The translations under genes and the position numbers were made by a program. Below the pieces are notes generated by a model. That model worked only from the letters and a program-made list of their open reading frames with translations. It was not told the DNA's origin and searched no databases. Of a stretch of 64,000 bases of DNA, positions 49,551 to 56,554 are shown in pieces (the first letter of the stretch is position 1; each line of letters starts with the position of its first letter). Origin of the DNA: a virus; IMG/VR virus record IMGVR_UViG_3300010400_000004, positions 1 through 64,000 of that record; one strand, given 5' to 3'.

Positions 49551-49807
49551 TTGGCACCTCCGAAAGAAAACCGAGTTGCGCTTCCGTCGATGCCCGTCCA
49601 ATTCTGTTGTCGGCACCAGACGAAAAGGTCTCCCACGTTATCGAAAACCGGACTGACCCGACTGTCATAGTTCAGGTGGGAATTGCCCACGAACAGAAAA
49701 GACCCGAGCTTGCGAGTGTTCGCGCAGCGGCATTGAACCGCTACCTGGGCGGTTGTGCCTGGGCGATGAACCTTGCGGGGCGTTTGATCGATGATGAAGC
49801 CATTCAC
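49547..49807 (-). CDS. 86-residue hypothetical protein
   Basis: MNGFIIDQTPRKVHRPGTTA, CANTRKLGSFLFVGNSHL, LFVWCRQQNWTGIDG. Beta-rich with two Cys-containing strands. Overlaps both neighbours. Confidence 0.5.
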   Translation of the reverse strand: MNGFIIDQTPRKVHRPGTTAQVAVQCRCANTRKLGSFLFVGNSHLNYDSRVSPVFDNVGDLFVWCRQQNWTGIDGSATRFSFGGAK

Positions 49808-49998
49808 TTGGCACCCCCGTTGACGCCGCAGGCGGCGAGAAAAATGTTGCGGTTGAATCGCGGATTGGCGTCCGCGAAGGTCGCCGCCAGGGAAAACGCA
49901 GTCATGCGGATTGCGTTCTGTCCCTCAGGGGAGGACTGATTCGAGTTGAATGCTGTTTTGATCGCTGCCGCCACTGCTACGAAGTCTTTTATGCTCAT
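49804..49998 (-). CDS. 64-residue helical protein, first gene of an operon
   Basis: MSIKDFVAVAAAIKTAFNSN, helical, with a C-terminal CGVNGGAK. The promoter and hairpin leader upstream match those at 42.7 kb, so a transcript starts here and reads through the 49.9-42.8 kb gene run. Confidence 0.55.
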   Translation of the reverse strand: MSIKDFVAVAAAIKTAFNSNQSSPEGQNAIRMTAFSLAATFADANPRFNRNIFLAACGVNGGAK

Positions 49999-50017
49999 AA
50001 TTTTTTTTTGTTTTGTT

Positions 50018-50072
50018 GTCCGCCTTTATTGGCTGACTGGTGTTAATGTATCAGAGTCCGAGGGATTGTCAA
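50018..50072 (-). promoter_or_regulatory. Strong promoter with the same hairpin leader
   Basis: Minus strand: TTGACA (50072-50067), 16 nt, TACATT (50050-50045). The leader hairpin GTCAGCC-AATAAA-GGCGGAC (50037-50018) is identical over 20 bases to that upstream of 42386-42631. An A-rich run precedes ATG 49998 and no Shine-Dalgarno is seen. Confidence 0.75.
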
Positions 50073-50075
50073 ATT

Positions 50076-50312
50076 TTACCAACAGGTCTGAATCTCGTAA
50101 ATCTCATCGGCGCAGCTTTGGGCGGCATTCAGATTCGTGCAGACCGCCGTGTAGAATTCGCCGCTACCCTCTTGATCGTGAGATTCAAGCTTGTTGGCGT
50201 CGATTATCATACGTCCCGCCCCATTACTGTCGTTCCACGAGGCAACCCAGGAGGCGATTGCCGAAACCGCTTTTTCGTATCCGATTACTGTTTCGAGGAC
50301 TCTGTTTTTCAT
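50076..50312 (-). CDS. 78-residue hypothetical protein, first gene of a short operon
   Basis: MKNRVLETVIGYEKAVSAIA, then WVASWNDSNGAGRMIIDANK and CTNLNAAQSCADEIYEI. It sits between two promoter regions. Function unknown. Confidence 0.5.
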   Translation of the reverse strand: MKNRVLETVIGYEKAVSAIASWVASWNDSNGAGRMIIDANKLESHDQEGSGEFYTAVCTNLNAAQSCADEIYEIQTCW

Positions 50313-50322
50313 TTTCTTTCAT

Positions 50323-50378
50323 CCGGTCTTTGTTCTTCGACCGTGGATACACAATACTCCATATCAGAGGCAGCGCAA
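50323..50378 (-). promoter_or_regulatory. Promoter with related leader hairpin
   Basis: Minus strand: TTGCGC (50378-50373), 16 nt, TATTGT (50356-50351). The leader holds CGGTC, a 10-nt A-rich loop and GACCG (50343-50324), then an A-rich stretch with a possible weak Shine-Dalgarno before ATG 50312. It is the most diverged of the four leader hairpins. Confidence 0.55.
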
Positions 50379-50386
50379 CTATTTTT

Positions 50387-50755
50387 TCAACTTTTTTTCG
50401 GGCCTTCGCAAGTGGTTGATACCAAGCCAAGTGTGACGCCAGCTAAGGCTGAATCAGGTAGTTTTGCACGCTTTCTTTCAAGTGAATCAATACGTTGCAG
50501 ATGAGCCAGCTTGTTTTGCAAGTCTTCGTTGACCTGTTCGAGATGAACACAACGGCGAAAAACCTCAACGCGCTCCGTCCAGGCTTCGTTTCGTTGTTCG
50601 GCGCAAATGATTTTGTATTTGCGCTCGGTCTCTGCATCCGTCCGGGCATTATCTATTTCTTCCCGGGCAATCAAAAGCTCGACCTTCAGTCGATCGATTT
50701 CGTCGAGGGCGTCACCTGACATGAAATTAAGGAACCAACGATATATTTTTTTCAT
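50387..50755 (-). CDS. Coiled-coil hypothetical protein
   Basis: 122 residues. Short hydrophobic start (MKKIYRWFLNFM), then a long coiled coil (ALDEIDRLKVELLIAREEID, LEQVNEDLQNKLAHLQRID). The C terminus has a Thr/Gly/Leu stretch. Possibly membrane-associated. Overlaps the gene upstream by 4 nt. Confidence 0.55.
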   Translation of the reverse strand: MKKIYRWFLNFMSGDALDEIDRLKVELLIAREEIDNARTDAETERKYKIICAEQRNEAWTERVEVFRRCVHLEQVNEDLQNKLAHLQRIDSLERKRAKLPDSALAGVTLGLVSTTCEGPKKS

Positions 50756-50931
50756 TTGATTGTTACACTCGCTTCATCATCGATGAGTAGCGCCCTGATT
50801 GCGTCAACAAGGTCTTCGACTCCTTGATAAACGAAAATTTCCTCATTAGACGGCAGCGTATTGTAATGAGGCTGGAAAGGACTGACGATCCATCCGTTGT
50901 TTACACGCCGCACTTCGAAATGTTTTTTCAT
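50752..50931 (-). CDS. 59-residue hypothetical protein
   Basis: ATG 50931 to a stop overlapping the next start (ATGA). Product MKKHFEVRRVNNGWIVSPFQ, then EEIFVYQGVEDLVDAIRALL, a compact alpha/beta pattern seen in small phage proteins. Overlaps the upstream gene by 4 nt. Confidence 0.6.
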   Translation of the reverse strand: MKKHFEVRRVNNGWIVSPFQPHYNTLPSNEEIFVYQGVEDLVDAIRALLIDDEASVTIK

Positions 50932-51146
50932 GGTTGTGAAGTTTCGAGATTGTTGAGCGCAAGAATGAGCGAGTCAGCGAGAGTCACCGCTTTTGTTGCG
51001 ATTGTGTATGCTCCGGATTGGTGATCTTGTGCCGCTGACAAAAGTCCTTGCAGCGCGTGGATCGCGAAAAGTTCGCGCTTCGTCAGTCCAGTTCCAGGCG
51101 CATCATCGATGCCCGCGACAGTGTTTTCGTTCGGATTTGTTTTCAT
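50928..51146 (-). CDS. 72-residue conserved-type phage protein
   Basis: ATG 51146: GTGLTKRELFAIHALQGLLS followed by a helix. The GLTKRExFAxxALQG block is common in small phage proteins of unknown role. Overlaps both neighbours by 4 nt. Confidence 0.6.
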   Translation of the reverse strand: MKTNPNENTVAGIDDAPGTGLTKRELFAIHALQGLLSAAQDHQSGAYTIATKAVTLADSLILALNNLETSQP

Positions 51147-51437
51147 ACAAGCATTCCGAGACAATCATATTCAGTTAACCGAACACCGCAACGAATCAAC
51201 TCCACGATTTGCGCTTCTGTGACGACTGCGGCAAGTTCTGAGAGATCGATGCTGAGAAAAAAACTCATCATGTTCTGCGGCGGAGATAATGTCTTCTTTC
51301 CCAGGCACAATTTCGTTGAGCAAAAGAAAAGCGTGCAAGTCAGCACGTTTTGACTTTTTATTTGCGACACCAGCGAAGTTCAAAAATTCTTCGTCCTCGT
51401 GATGATTCCACAGTTCTTTCATTTTTTCTATATTCAC
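51143..51437 (-). pseudogene. Gene split by a +1 frame change at a run of seven T
   Basis: The first frame starts at GTG 51437 (AAAGG upstream) and encodes FLNFAGVANKKSKRADLHAF, NEIVPGKEDIISAAEHDEFF. The expected continuation (LSIDLSELAAVVTEAQIVEL, RCGVRLTEYD) lies in the +1 frame and ends at 51143. The frames meet at a TTTTTTT run on the minus strand (51257-51263). One T fewer would join them. The joined product matches a familiar small phage protein with both blocks. It may be a real mutation, programmed frameshifting or a sequence error. Confidence 0.55.
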
Positions 51438-51595
51438 TTGTAAACCTTTCGTGTCCGAGGGCCGCGAGTGATCGCGCCGGGTATGAATCCACGCCAGCGG
51501 ATTTCCGCATACTTCTCCCGCCATTTCGTTGATCGCTCCGCGCTACCTTTGCCAGCACCGGGCAATCCGATGTCCCGAGCATTACTCTTTGCCAT
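51434..51595 (-). CDS. 53-residue basic protein
   Basis: ATG 51595: MAKSNARDIGLPGAGKGSAE, then TKWREKYAEIRWRGF and a basic end. Its stop overlaps the next GTG start (GTGA). Probably nucleic-acid binding by charge. Confidence 0.55.
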   Translation of the reverse strand: MAKSNARDIGLPGAGKGSAERSTKWREKYAEIRWRGFIPGAITRGPRTRKVYK

Positions 51596-51597
51596 AG

Positions 51598-51915
51598 TTA
51601 TTTCAATCGTGCCTCGATATGGGCGTTGATGCCATTTGAGCGACGAAGCAGACCAGCTACGCCGTTCATCAGCGGTTCGTATTCATCTTTGCAGGCGAGC
51701 CAGCTTCCGATGAATTCAGAGGCGTGTGCGCGAAGAGTGGCGCTAAGAAAAATCTCCGCCGTTTGAGTCTCGGTATCGCGTTCTTTGCTGACGAGTTTTT
51801 TGTTGGAATTCTCAGCGATAGTTGCGAGTGCCCGGGCAAGCTCGATGACCGTTTGGCGGTTAAGTGACGGGTGGATTTGGTGGATGGTTTTTTCTTCTGT
51901 AGTTGTGCTCATCAT
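51598..51915 (-). CDS. Helical hypothetical protein
   Basis: 105 residues from ATG 51915, chosen because GGAG lies 5 nt before it; ATG 51942 would add 9 residues. Mostly helical (RQTVIELARALATIAENSNK, TAEIFLSATLRAHASEFIGS). Function unknown. Confidence 0.5.
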   Translation of the reverse strand: MMSTTTEEKTIHQIHPSLNRQTVIELARALATIAENSNKKLVSKERDTETQTAEIFLSATLRAHASEFIGSWLACKDEYEPLMNGVAGLLRRSNGINAHIEARLK

Positions 51916-51935
51916 GTTGTCTCCGCGTTTGTTTG

Positions 51936-52586
51936 TTACCATATTGTGTTGGGTGTTTTTGGTGGTTCAGGATCAGGGACAGAAACTCCAGTAAGGATAA
52001 TTGAACAGGTGTTTTCGGGCGTGATTACTTCGTTGTATGGAAGACGAACACCTGGGACTTCAGTCGTATAAATTGGAGCAGTTTGTTTCGATTCGAGGTT
52101 CGCGATACGCGATTCGAGGTTCGCGACGATTTTCTCCAGCTCAACCACACGAGAATTGAAAGGCTTGCCAATTCGCTTCAGTTTGAGTTTCGGTTTCTCG
52201 TCCTGGGTATGGAGGAGGTCGTCCATTTGAAAACTCGTCTCCAATTGGGCGAGGATGAAATTGGCAAGTGTTCCGCCTGATTCTTCCTCGTTCATCGTGT
52301 CGATCTTCGCCTGAGTTTCGCTGAAATTAAAACGCTTCGGACCTTTGCGGTATTTAGCGAAACGAAAAGTGGCCATGTCAGCAAAGCGAGCTGCGGTTAC
52401 TCGATCGTTGAAATAGCCGAGGGTGTGCTGAGTGCCTGAGATGCTCATTTGCACCACGAATCCGGGCGTGAATGGATAGACATAATACCCGGGCAGCGGA
52501 TCGGGCACCTCGAACGGCTGGTCGTCGAAAAGTATGTCCCGAGTTTTACGGATGATTTCTTTTGTGGCGTCGTCTAGTTTTTTCAT
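51936..52586 (-). CDS. Protein with AP2-like domain and coiled coil, no nuclease part
   Basis: 216 residues. Residues about 35-95 (GYYVYPFTPGFVVQMSISG, HTLGYFNDRVTAARFADMAT, FRFAKYR ... RFNF) follow the AP2 pattern seen in the homing nucleases of this window but with no HNH or GIY-YIG domain. A coiled coil encoded by a tandem DNA repeat (ELEKIVANLESRIANLESK) and a Pro-rich tail follow. It may be an AP2 module captured as a DNA-binding protein. Confidence 0.45.
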   Translation of the reverse strand: MKKLDDATKEIIRKTRDILFDDQPFEVPDPLPGYYVYPFTPGFVVQMSISGTQHTLGYFNDRVTAARFADMATFRFAKYRKGPKRFNFSETQAKIDTMNEEESGGTLANFILAQLETSFQMDDLLHTQDEKPKLKLKRIGKPFNSRVVELEKIVANLESRIANLESKQTAPIYTTEVPGVRLPYNEVITPENTCSIILTGVSVPDPEPPKTPNTIW

Positions 52587-53026
52587 TTGAATTCGGGCAT
52601 GACTGAAAGGTCCAGATCATCGTCAAGACTAACCCAACCCCAAGAGACCTTCAATCGATTTTGTCTCTTTTTTCTTTGTTTCTTTTTTTCGGGCTGATGA
52701 TTGAGGTTCAAAAGATCACAATAATTACCCCAGAACAAAATCCACTTTTTCTCAGCGGCGTTTAAATCGCTCAACGGGTATCTCCCAAGTATTCTCATTG
52801 ATACTTCGCTTCCGGAGCTTTCCACTTCTTTAACCCATCTGAACACTCGATATTTCCTGTTTTGTGAAAAATGCTGATAGAGCCTAATTACAGGAGAGAT
52901 CGAAGTTTGACCAACATACCTCAATTGCAAAGGGAAATATTGATCGAACAATCCATAGACTACCCCAACCCCGGGAGGGAGAGCCGTCGCCCGAACATCT
53001 GTTTGAGTATCACAAAAACTGTTCAC
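52583..53026 (-). CDS. GIY-YIG nuclease
   Basis: 147 residues from GTG 53026. VVYGLFDQYFPLQLRYVGQT is a GIY-YIG core, followed by SPVIRLYQHF and the catalytic-type Glu in LNAAEKKWILFWG. The end is Lys/Arg-rich (KKKQRKKRQNRLKV), likely DNA-contacting. It is the first gene of the leftward block, directly beside the divergent control region. A weak promoter (TTGTGC, 17 nt, TACGGT) ends only 6 nt before the start. Confidence 0.75.
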   Translation of the reverse strand: MNSFCDTQTDVRATALPPGVGVVYGLFDQYFPLQLRYVGQTSISPVIRLYQHFSQNRKYRVFRWVKEVESSGSEVSMRILGRYPLSDLNAAEKKWILFWGNYCDLLNLNHQPEKKKQRKKRQNRLKVSWGWVSLDDDLDLSVMPEFK

Positions 53027-53084
53027 AGGAGAACCGTATCAAAAACAACCAGATCGCACAACTTCTGTTTTGCGGAAAGAAAAG

Positions 53085-53100
53085 TGTCCTAAACAGGACA
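53085..53100. promoter_or_regulatory. 16-bp palindrome, operator candidate
   Basis: TGTCCT-AAAC-AGGACA, a perfect inverted repeat with a 4-bp centre. It lies 59 bp upstream of the leftward block and 16 bp from the large inverted repeat. The size suits a dimeric repressor site. Confidence 0.5.
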
Positions 53101-53115
53101 GTTTTCGGAACCATT

Positions 53116-53274
53116 GGTAACTTCTACCGGGGACCTCGGTAGGTAGGGACAATCGCTCCTACATATATTCTTCCCAATTTAATCTAAAAGTAGTAGTAGT
53201 AGTAGTAAGGGCGCGGGTCGTCCCCAAAAAGGACCGATTCTCCCTACCTACCAATATCCCCAGGCAAAGTTACC
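53116..53274. repeat. 45-bp imperfect inverted repeat around a TAG-repeat centre
   Basis: Arms at 53116-53160 and 53230-53274 match at 36 of 45 positions. Perfect blocks are GGTAACTT, GGGGA, GGTAGGTAGGGA, AATCG and TCCT. The 69-bp centre is AT-rich at one end and holds five TAG units plus TAA (53191-53208). The repeat occupies the only divergent gap in the window (53027-53352), where no gene is seen. It could be a replication origin, a recombination site for the serine recombinase, or a two-sided regulatory site. Confidence 0.7.
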
Positions 53275-53352
53275 CCGGGTCACTTTTCTGCCCTCAACCG
53301 GGCAGGACTAACTTTTCATGGCGACTTTTCGTCGCGCCGGTCACTTTCAAGT

Positions 53353-53511
53353 GTGAAGAGAGACGAGGACGAACTTTTCGATCGGGCCAGCCCCGACATC
53401 AAACGTTTAAACCGCCAAGCTCGAAAAGAGCGGCGACTCAAGAAAAGGGAACAATGGAAACGAGACCGTTTGTTGAAGAATACCTCTATTTTGCAGGCGG
53501 AAGAACCATAG
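53353..53511 (+). CDS. 52-residue very basic protein
   Basis: GTG 53353: MKRDEDELFDRASPDIKRLN, then RQARKERRLKKREQWKRDRL. About a third of the residues are Arg or Lys. It overlaps the next gene by 58 nt in another frame and contains a GTTTAAAC site. Coding evidence is composition and position as first rightward gene. Confidence 0.45.
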   Translation: MKRDEDELFDRASPDIKRLNRQARKERRLKKREQWKRDRLLKNTSILQAEEP

Positions 53512-53750
53512 CAGGCAAAGAAGGCCGACCGAGTGACGATCGCGAATACGCCCGACAAGTTGCTGACGTAATCGAATTTGATCTGCCCTGGCCGAACACT
53601 GACGGCAATCGACCGCGTGAGTTGCTCGATCAGGACAGATTGAAAGCCGGTCAGAAGTGGGCGAAGACCGGAGACGTGGTGAATTGTTTTCCACCAGCGA
53701 GGGAGATCGTCCACTACCCGATTGCAGAGTTGAATCATGGAACCGATTAG
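53454..53750 (+). CDS. 98-residue hypothetical protein
   Basis: METRPFVEEYLYFAGGRTIA, RQVADVIEFDLPWPNTDG, GDVVNCFPPAREIVHYPI. Overlaps the candidate small terminase gene by 14 nt. No family recognised. Confidence 0.5.
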   Translation: METRPFVEEYLYFAGGRTIAGKEGRPSDDREYARQVADVIEFDLPWPNTDGNRPRELLDQDRLKAGQKWAKTGDVVNCFPPAREIVHYPIAELNHGTD

Positions 53751-54426
53751 CATTCCGAAGAAACACACGGAGGTTGATATTGCAATGGACCGTGAGCAAG
53801 TTTTCTTGCTCTACGCGACGTTCACCGGAGACGTTGAGAAAGTCGCGCATGCAATCGGTATGCGTGCTGTTGATGTTTTGCGTATGGCTGATGAGGAAGG
53901 CTGGGCAAACAAACTCGCGCCAATTCTTGAGCTGAAGAAGAGCACTAAGCCCGGGGACTTCGAACGCGCCGTCAATCGTGCGCTCAATTTTGTCCAGGCG
54001 CGGCGACTATGGCTTTTCTTAGAGCGCGTCATGTCTCGTGTGACTGGAATGACTGAGACCGAGATGGCTGAATACCTCTTCACTGGCGAACAGTTTTTCA
54101 ATAAGGACGGCAGCGTCCAACGCGAAGTCAAGAAGCTCTCCACTCGCGCTCTGGCTGACCTTGCAGCGGCGATTGAGAAGTGCCAAGCTCTGACATACCT
54201 CGCACTCAACGACACCGCCCAGGACCGTAATAGACGCAAAGAACAGGCTTCCGATAATGATTCAGACGCGGGAGATTTAAGCGTGAGGATTGCAAAGAGT
54301 ATGGCGGCAATCAAATCGAGCAATAGCACCCGGGCACAACTGTTCGATGTAAAGCTCGAAATGGCTCAGGCCCAGGTCAAGGCAGCAGAGCATCCGGTGA
54401 ATCCTTTGGACAACGACGATCACTGA
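53737..54426 (+). CDS. Candidate terminase small subunit
   Basis: 229 residues. An N-terminal HTH-like segment (GDVEKVAHAIGMRAVDVLRM, ADEEGW) is followed by a helical middle (LNFVQARRLWLFLERVMSRV) and an acidic helical tail. This is the usual plan of small terminases: DNA-recognition HTH, oligomerisation core, ATPase-contact tail. The large terminase lies 5 kb downstream rather than next to it, so the call is tentative. Confidence 0.5.
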   Translation: MEPISIPKKHTEVDIAMDREQVFLLYATFTGDVEKVAHAIGMRAVDVLRMADEEGWANKLAPILELKKSTKPGDFERAVNRALNFVQARRLWLFLERVMSRVTGMTETEMAEYLFTGEQFFNKDGSVQREVKKLSTRALADLAAAIEKCQALTYLALNDTAQDRNRRKEQASDNDSDAGDLSVRIAKSMAAIKSSNSTRAQLFDVKLEMAQAQVKAAEHPVNPLDNDDH

Positions 54427-54427
54427 T

Positions 54428-54551
54428 ATTACTGATGATTCAGTAATTTCTGTCAAGACAGAAATCACAGAATAGAAAGCGAAAATCTCCCGAGCGGGAC
54501 GGATTAGCCCTTGAATGCAGCTAAATTTTACAGTGAGTGATTGCTCACTGT
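54428..54551. repeat. Three perfect palindromes in the gap after the small terminase
   Basis: ATTACTGA/TCAGTAAT (54428-54447), ATTTCTGTC-AA-GACAGAAAT (54446-54465) and ACAGTGAG/CTCACTGT (54530-54551). The second has a 2-bp centre and so is more operator-like than terminator-like. Further on, GATCCG occurs three times within 25 bp near 54627-54650. No gene is seen in 54427-54795. Confidence 0.55.
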
Positions 54552-54759
54552 CGGTAAAGCGACACTTTGGACAGCAATCTGAGGTTTAATGGGAGTCCGG
54601 CCACCTCGAACCGCCGACCGGCGATCCGATCCGCGATCCGACCAGGGCGTTATCGGTCACGTTACGGTAAAGTTGGGGTGGGTGCCTTGGGGGTTTGGAG
54701 CTGGAACAACTTCGCTTAGAGCCAGTTACGCGAATTAAGAAAAAGACATCGAGAAAAAG

Positions 54760-54788
54760 TTGTGTAACGTTACTGAATCTGGTATGAT
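54760..54788 (+). promoter_or_regulatory. Leaderless-type promoter
   Basis: TTGTGT (54760-54765), 17 nt, TATGAT (54783-54788), then 7 nt to ATG 54796. The -35 is inside a GTAACGTTAC palindrome. Transcription would begin at the start codon. Confidence 0.6.
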
Positions 54789-54795
54789 TTAAAAA

Positions 54796-55056
54796 ATGGA
54801 CATCGAAGCCGAAATAATCAAACTAATCCGCGAAAAGAACATCGCGGTCGAGAATCTTACCGCCGATCAACTGGCCTCCGCCCTGAAGCAAGCGATTGCC
54901 TGCGGGGACTTCCAACGGTTCATCCATCACGACGCGCAGCAAGTCGTTTATGTTCCGTTCGCCCGGGAACTGGAGCTTACTCTTCAGATCGAGGAACTCA
55001 AGAAAGAGAACGCGAAGCTTTTGCGTGATTCATTACGATGGGGAGACCCCGTGTGA
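54796..55056 (+). CDS. 86-residue helical protein
   Basis: MDIEAEIIKLIREKNIAVEN, TADQLASALKQAIACGDFQR, and a C-terminal coiled coil (LELTLQIEELKKENAKLLRD). First gene after a promoter. Function unknown. Confidence 0.55.
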   Translation: MDIEAEIIKLIREKNIAVENLTADQLASALKQAIACGDFQRFIHHDAQQVVYVPFARELELTLQIEELKKENAKLLRDSLRWGDPV

Positions 55057-55214
55057 AAAAATCCCTTGGTGATTTCGATGCCAGCCTTTTTCATTGCTGG
55101 GAAGATGATCCGAATTGCGAAAAACATCGGTTGACACTCCGCCACTCCCGCGTCACCTCTCATTACGTATGGCAACATTATCGACGGCGGAAAAGGCGAA
55201 CATTGCGTATCTAA
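55053..55214 (+). CDS. 53-residue His/Arg-rich protein
   Basis: GTG 55053 overlaps the previous stop (GTGTGA). Product MKKSLGDFDASLFHCWEDDP, then a basic end (HYVWQHYRRRKRRTLRI). It overlaps the next gene by 46 nt. Confidence 0.4.
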   Translation: MKKSLGDFDASLFHCWEDDPNCEKHRLTLRHSRVTSHYVWQHYRRRKRRTLRI

Positions 55215-55384
55215 TCGAGTTTCAGCGCGGGAATTATGACACTCCCCTGGACAGTTTTGTGGCGGAGCAATTGAGCAGATACCACGCGAAGTTCGGTTAT
55301 GATTCTCAAATTGTGTATCTCGAAGCCCTTCGTGATGCTCCCCACCGCACACTACTTCAATCTCTCCTGGCAGTAGCCGCTTAA
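55169..55384 (+). CDS. 71-residue hypothetical protein
   Basis: ATG 55169: MATLSTAEKANIAYLIEFQR, then LDSFVAEQLSRYHAKFGYDS. Helical. An earlier start at 55115 is possible. It ends 6 nt before the fibre gene. Confidence 0.5.
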   Translation: MATLSTAEKANIAYLIEFQRGNYDTPLDSFVAEQLSRYHAKFGYDSQIVYLEALRDAPHRTLLQSLLAVAA

Positions 55385-55390
55385 TTTTCT

Positions 55391-56551
55391 ATGGGCTGGC
55401 CACTAACCGGAAATAATCTCAGCCGTTTCAATCGGCTGCTCGACGATCTGCGACAATACGGAGATTTTCCCCTCGTTGGTAGTCCGGATGACATTACCTG
55501 GCTCTGGCAAATAATTCGCGAGGCAAGTGATGGGCAATTTTCTCCGGAGCTTGATGATGTCGCGAACCGCAGTCATTATTGGATGCTCCGGCTGGTTTCT
55601 TTTCTTGGCGATCGGATTGTTCCACCGACTCCTCCGACCGAACAAACGGGAATTCATTGGGGGCCCGATGAAACTACTATTGATGTTTCGGATAACGGAG
55701 AATTCGATTTATATTATTTGACTTACAACGACCCCACAATTACTTCGCTTACCTTTGATTCATTAGAGACAATGACGGGGGGAGGCTTTACCGGAACCAA
55801 CAATACTTTTTTGACTTTCTTTTCTGCCCCAAAGTTGATTAACGTATTGGGGGATGTGGATTTTTCGGGTCAGAATTATACCAGTTTATCATTTCCGGTT
55901 TTGACAAATGTTTCGGGTCGGCTGTTCGCTAATACCATCCCCCTAATATTTTTGGATGTCTCTAAGTTGGAGACTGTCGGAGATTTTTTAGATATAGTCG
56001 ATGCAGTTCCGCTAGTTCACGCAGAGTTTACGGCCCTTAAATCGGTCGGCTTGATAACAAGTGGAGTAACTTATTACGCCGCTTATTCCTGTCCGAACCT
56101 CACCACACTTTTGCATCCAGCACTCGAAGAGGTGGACAATGCCTTGGTGATTTTTGATTGTCCGCTGTTGACAACTCTGGAGTTTCCTTCCCTTTTGTCA
56201 GCGAACATTCAAATATCAGACTGTGCCTCACTAATTAGCCTTTCTCTTCCTTTGTGGGGCGGTCTTGCTGCGGCTAATCCGAGTTTAGATACAATTGTTA
56301 ACAACACATCTTTAACTACTGTGAATGTTCCGTCTTGGTTTCCACCTGACGGCACTGGGTTTGTCTTGTCCGGAAATGCTTTTTCAGCCCCGACAGTCAA
56401 TCACATTCTGGCTCGTTGTGTGGCGAATCCCGCATTCGTTTCTGGATCAGTTGACCTCAGCGGTCAGACACCAGCGCAACCTCCAACCGGCCAAGGCATC
56501 GCAGATAAGGCGACTCTTCAAGGTCGCGGCGTAACAGTCATCACAGATTAA
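55391..56551 (+). CDS. Beta-solenoid fibre-type protein, third paralogue
   Basis: 386 residues. N-terminal 90 residues are helical with Trp (MGWPLTGNNLSRFNRLLDDL). From residue 95 a leucine-rich solenoid runs (LPLWGGL, LTTLLHPALEEVDNALVIF). It ends in the same tail as the proteins at 1-834 and 7097-8356 (VNHILARCVA, VDLSGQTPAQPP, ADKATLQGRG). It lacks the FN3-like domain. It is separated from the tail cluster by packaging genes, so it may have a distinct role at the cell surface. Confidence 0.6.
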   Translation: MGWPLTGNNLSRFNRLLDDLRQYGDFPLVGSPDDITWLWQIIREASDGQFSPELDDVANRSHYWMLRLVSFLGDRIVPPTPPTEQTGIHWGPDETTIDVSDNGEFDLYYLTYNDPTITSLTFDSLETMTGGGFTGTNNTFLTFFSAPKLINVLGDVDFSGQNYTSLSFPVLTNVSGRLFANTIPLIFLDVSKLETVGDFLDIVDAVPLVHAEFTALKSVGLITSGVTYYAAYSCPNLTTLLHPALEEVDNALVIFDCPLLTTLEFPSLLSANIQISDCASLISLSLPLWGGLAAANPSLDTIVNNTSLTTVNVPSWFPPDGTGFVLSGNAFSAPTVNHILARCVANPAFVSGSVDLSGQTPAQPPTGQGIADKATLQGRGVTVITD

Positions 56552-56554
56552 CTT

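Noticed and set aside
53191-53208. TAG tandem repeat as a CRISPR-like or satellite array
   Set aside because: The units are 3 bp with no spacers. It is only the centre of the inverted repeat. No CRISPR array is seen anywhere.
53811-54329. 172-codon minus-strand frame opposite the candidate small terminase
   Set aside because: The composition is Ser/Arg-rich shadow sequence. The plus frame has an HTH and fits the operon.
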